Below, piece after piece: positions 61,104 to 64,000 of a DNA stretch of 64,000 nucleotides. How positions within the stretch are numbered: the first letter of the stretch is position 1; every line of letters begins with the position of its first letter. The position numbers and the translations under genes were made by a program. The stretch comes from Bacteroidetes bacterium HGW-Bacteroidetes-16 (GTDB lineage: Bacteria > Bacteroidota > Bacteroidia > Bacteroidales > F082), in NCBI GenBank assembly GCA_002840975.1, contig PHDN01000009.1:62001-126000 (forward strand). The letters are read 5' to 3'. The notes beneath the pieces are model-generated. The model saw only the letters and a program-made list of their open reading frames with translations. It was not told the origin of the DNA and searched no databases.

Positions 61104-62372
61104 CTATTCATCGCGCAAAGCATCGATGGGTTTAATGGAAACTGCGCGTTGTGCAGGAATGAGCCCGGCAAGGGCTCCCGACACTACCAGCAGGATAAGT
61201 GCAGAAATAGCAGTAGGGAAATTGACTTCAGGGTGCGAAAACATTTCTCCTGAAGCACCCGAACTCTCCAATCCAAAATTGATCAGCTCCAATGCACCAA
61301 CTCCAAGTGTAAGTCCGATATATCCGGCGACGGTAGTGAGAAATACAGTTTCGATCACAATTTGGCTTTTTACTTCTAAAGGAGTCGCCCCTAGTGCACG
61401 TTGAATGCCAATTTCTTTGGTGCGTTCCTTTACCACCACCAGCATGATATTGCTGATTCCAATGACTCCTGCCAGCAAGGTAAACACGCCGACAAACCAA
61501 ATGAGCGCCTCAATACCGGTAAAGAGGTTCTTCATTTTAGTATACTCCACTTCTATATTGAATGAACCAATAGCCCGGTCATCCACAGGATCGATGGAAT
61601 GACGTGATTTCATCAACGTTTTGGCCTGTTCAAGAAGCTGTGATGCTGGAACCCCATCCACCGCAGTCATACTGTACCATCCTACGATGTTTCCAAAATT
61701 ATATGTCTGTTGCATGGTGCTAAAAGGCATGAAAATCTGCGAATTTTCCTGCTCAGCCTGGTTGTCGCTTTTTTTAGATGAGTGTACACCTATTACCTTA
61801 AAATAAACTCCCTGAATTCTGATCATTTCGCCGATCGGGTCTTCATTTTTTTCAAACATTTCGTCTTTTACCCGAGTACCTATGACGATGACTTTACGTT
61901 TGTCAACAATATCCAATTCATTGATTAGCCTACCCTCTTCCAGGTTTACCGGGTCAATAAGGAAATAATCGGGACAATCGCCCTGAATGCTATAGCTGGC
62001 AGTACGTTCGCCACGCACCACGTTGTTATTTTCGTTTCCACCGAAAACCTGTAGCCTGGGGGCAATATATTCAATATCAGGCAGGTTATCCAGAAGAGAC
62101 TGGGTATCGTCATTATTAAAATTATACCTTCTTCCGCGTGGAAATCCTTTGTAAGGCAAAGTTGTGGATTGCGTCCACATAAACATGGCGTTGGTGGCCA
62201 TGTCGCCCATTCCTTGTCTTACACCATTGTTCAGGCCTTTACCGGAGCCCAGCATAATGATGAGCATAAAGATGCCCCAAAAAACGCCAAACGCGGTGAA
62301 AAAAGTACGGAGCTTGTTTTGCTTTAACGCAAACAAAATCTCATGCCATTTATCGCGATCCAATAGTGTCAT
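61104..62372 (-). CDS. MacB-like ABC permease (second)
   Basis: A 422-residue FtsX/MacB-type permease without a nucleotide-binding domain. One N-terminal transmembrane helix (about 24-45; FFTAFGVFWGIFMLIIMLGSG), a large periplasmic core (MacB_PCD, about 60-275) and three C-terminal helices (about 285-412) are visible. It has the conserved ERTKEIGIQRALGATP loop and ends PIDALRDE. It is paired with a paralogue 12 bases upstream, so the pump may be a heterodimer. Cargo unknown. Confidence 0.9.
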   Translation of the reverse strand: MTLLDRDKWHEILFALKQNKLRTFFTAFGVFWGIFMLIIMLGSGKGLNNGVRQGMGDMATNAMFMWTQSTTLPYKGFPRGRRYNFNNDDTQSLLDNLPDIEYIAPRLQVFGGNENNNVVRGERTASYSIQGDCPDYFLIDPVNLEEGRLINELDIVDKRKVIVIGTRVKDEMFEKNEDPIGEMIRIQGVYFKVIGVHSSKKSDNQAEQENSQIFMPFSTMQQTYNFGNIVGWYSMTAVDGVPASQLLEQAKTLMKSRHSIDPVDDRAIGSFNIEVEYTKMKNLFTGIEALIWFVGVFTLLAGVIGISNIMLVVVKERTKEIGIQRALGATPLEVKSQIVIETVFLTTVAGYIGLTLGVGALELINFGLESSGASGEMFSHPEVNFPTAISALILLVVSGALAGLIPAQRAVSIKPIDALRDE

Positions 62373-62384
62373 GGTTCTAAGTTT

Positions 62385-63614
62385 TTATTCATCGCGCAAA
62401 GCAATTACAGGTTTTACAGCGGCGGCTCTGCGTGCAGGCATATATCCAGCCAATGCACCCGAAACAATGAGAATAAGTGTTGCACCGACAGCCACCCCGA
62501 TATTGATTTCAGGATTGGCAAAATAATCGATGCTGGGCAACGATTTGGAGACCAACTCAAGCAAACCAACGCCGACAACCAATCCCAGATATCCGGCAAC
62601 AGCGGTAATTAATACCGATTCGTGCAGGATAAGTGCCACAATGGAACCGGGTGTTGCCCCCAATGCTTTGCGTATTCCAATTTCCTTGGTGCGTTCTTTC
62701 ACCACGATCATCATGATATTGCTCACACCGACAATTCCGGCGATGATGGTGCCAATGCCTATCACCCAGATAAACAACCGAATGCTTGCAAATAAATTCA
62801 TGAACTTGCGGTAGTTTTCGATGCTGTTGTATATAAACAAGGCGCGTGGGTCGCTTGGGTTAAACTTCATTTGTTCAGAAAGCACGGCCTTAACTTCTTT
62901 AACCACGTCCTGGCTTTCACTTACTCCGGCATCGCCCAGCATCAGGCATACGTTGTTGATATTGTTTCCAAGATTAAACACCCTTTGGGCGGTACTGATG
63001 GGAATGTATACCCGTTGCAAATCACGGTCAACACCCGGGTCGTCGAAAACACCCACTACTTTAAAAGGAACGCTACTGACAATAATATATTCGCCAACAG
63101 CGGGTTTCCCTTTAAACAAAGCTTCGTATGCCAGGCGTCCAACGGCCACTACTTTACGATAATCCTGAATGTCGATGTCGTTGATAAATCTGCCTTCTGT
63201 CATAGAGAGCGATTCCACGAAACGGTATTCAGGACTGATGGCAAAAATGTCAAATGTACCATATTCGGTGCCATACGAAAGAAGGTTGTTCCTCCATATC
63301 TGTGTACGGCTTGAACTTTTCTCCACGTAGGATAAGGCACCGAGGGTGGTGCGTTCGTCATTGGTAAACCTCAATCTGCGTCCAGGTTTCATTCCTTTAT
63401 AAGCCTGGCTGGTAACCCCCGGATTGATCGAGATATAATTAACCGCGTCCCCTTCAAAATCTTTACGCACGCCATTTTCCAGGCCATAACCCGATCCCAG
63501 CAGGAGCACCAGCATAAAAATACCCCATGCCACACTGAACCCCGTAAGCAAGGTGCGCAATTTATTTTTGCTGATGGTATTAAAAATTTCCTGCCATTTA
63601 TCCAGGTCAAACAT
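62385..63614 (-). CDS. MacB-like ABC permease (first)
   Basis: A 409-residue paralogue of the next gene, with the same layout: N-terminal helix (LLTGFSVAWGIFMLVLLLGSG), periplasmic core, ERTKEIGIRKALGATPG loop, three C-terminal helices and a VIALRDE end. It follows the ATPase gene by 11 bases. A separate ATPase plus two permeases and one adaptor is a common MacAB-like arrangement in Bacteroidota, used for export of peptides, lipids or toxic compounds; the cargo is not shown here. Confidence 0.9.
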   Translation of the reverse strand: MFDLDKWQEIFNTISKNKLRTLLTGFSVAWGIFMLVLLLGSGYGLENGVRKDFEGDAVNYISINPGVTSQAYKGMKPGRRLRFTNDERTTLGALSYVEKSSSRTQIWRNNLLSYGTEYGTFDIFAISPEYRFVESLSMTEGRFINDIDIQDYRKVVAVGRLAYEALFKGKPAVGEYIIVSSVPFKVVGVFDDPGVDRDLQRVYIPISTAQRVFNLGNNINNVCLMLGDAGVSESQDVVKEVKAVLSEQMKFNPSDPRALFIYNSIENYRKFMNLFASIRLFIWVIGIGTIIAGIVGVSNIMMIVVKERTKEIGIRKALGATPGSIVALILHESVLITAVAGYLGLVVGVGLLELVSKSLPSIDYFANPEINIGVAVGATLILIVSGALAGYMPARRAAAVKPVIALRDE

Positions 63615-63625
63615 GAGATTAAGAA

Positions 63626-64000
63626 TTAAGTGTTGTAAGCTTCAACTTCGGCCAGTACCCTCGATCGAAGGTCTTCGCTATTGTAACTGTTTTCGATAAT
63701 TCCGTCCTTTATGTGGATGATACGGTCGGTTTGTTCGGCAATATCAGTTTCATGTGTTACGATGATCATGGTGATGCCCTGTTTATTAATTTCTTTCAAC
63801 AGGTTTATCATTTCTTGTGATGTCGCGGAATCGAGGGCGCCGGTAGGCTCGTCAGCAAGAATCACTTTTGGATTGGCAATCAAAGCACGCGCGATGGCCA
63901 GTCGCTGTTTCTGACCACCTGACAATTCTGAAGGAAGGTGATCTGCCCAGTCGCGCAAGCCCATCCTGTCAAGGTATTCGAGAGCGATCATATTGCGTTT
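63626..64000 (-). CDS. ABC transporter ATPase (partial, continues past the window)
   Basis: The C-terminal 124 residues of a MacB/LolD-type ATPase. Visible: the signature [15 protein letters not shown], Walker [14 protein letters not shown], the D-loop and the H-loop IIVTHETD. Walker A lies beyond the window end. It powers the two permeases that follow. The frame is open to position 64000. Confidence 0.93.
   Translation of the reverse strand, partial: KRNMIALEYLDRMGLRDWADHLPSELSGGQKQRLAIARALIANPKVILADEPTGALDSATSQEMINLLKEINKQGITMIIVTHETDIAEQTDRIIHIKDGIIENSYNSEDLRSRVLAEVEAYNT

Overview
The window comes from a Bacteroidota chromosome, most likely a Bacteroidales or Marinilabiliales-type lineage. 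The evidence is a complete type IX secretion core operon (porP-gldK-gldL-gldM-gldN), three TonB-dependent receptors with N-terminal carboxypeptidase-regulatory domains, surface proteins with C-terminal T9SS sorting domains, repeated TAnnTTTG promoter boxes, and few Shine-Dalgarno sequences. Rank below phylum is a guess.

Layout: 0-1 kb is a cluster of about 150-bp dispersed repeats around a DUF559 endonuclease-like gene. 1-3 kb holds rfbB and galE (nucleotide-sugar synthesis). 3.3-6.7 kb is mfd. 6.9-13.4 kb is a secreted lamin-tail protein, a TonB receptor and a secreted phospholipase-D-fold protein. 13.7-18.9 kb is a stressosome-type cassette (two STAS proteins with RsbR/RsbS signatures plus a third STAS-like protein, RsbT, an ATPase-SpoIIE fusion, and a hybrid histidine kinase carrying its own RsbT-like domain). 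19-29 kb is housekeeping on the minus strand: groEL, groES, secG, a TPR protein, lptE, a sigma-54 activator, pheT and recG. 29-35 kb is the T9SS operon. 35-41.4 kb holds thpR, tRNA-Ala(GGC) beside a tRNA-like remnant, a zinc-ribbon protein, a DUF2130 protein, an M1 peptidase, a decayed stretch, and a cupin/Rrf2 pair.

41.6-47 kb carries an OprP-type porin and a tight cluster of lysine-2,3-aminomutase-like radical SAM enzyme, two ATP-grasp ligases and a GNAT acetyltransferase. This looks like an uncharacterised beta-lysine-based biosynthetic pathway and is the best candidate for a new system. 47-48 kb is a toxin-antitoxin module inserted at the junction of two convergent genes, with that junction duplicated on both sides. 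48-55.2 kb holds a phosphodiesterase lipoprotein and two TonB receptors; the second is preceded by an FMN riboswitch with a visible terminator and antiterminator, which points to flavin uptake. 55.3-57.7 kb carries thioredoxin reductase, an unusual thioredoxin-fold protein and an NlpC/P60 peptidase. 57.8-59.9 kb is a PgpH-type HD phosphodiesterase. The right end is a MacAB-type efflux operon cut by the window edge.

Most genes are ordinary chromosomal ones. The accessory signals are the repeats, the toxin-antitoxin insertion, the gene remnants near 13.6 and 40.4 kb, the palindrome-rich tRNA leader, and the three functional modules (KamA/ATP-grasp, stressosome-kinase, FMN-controlled receptor).
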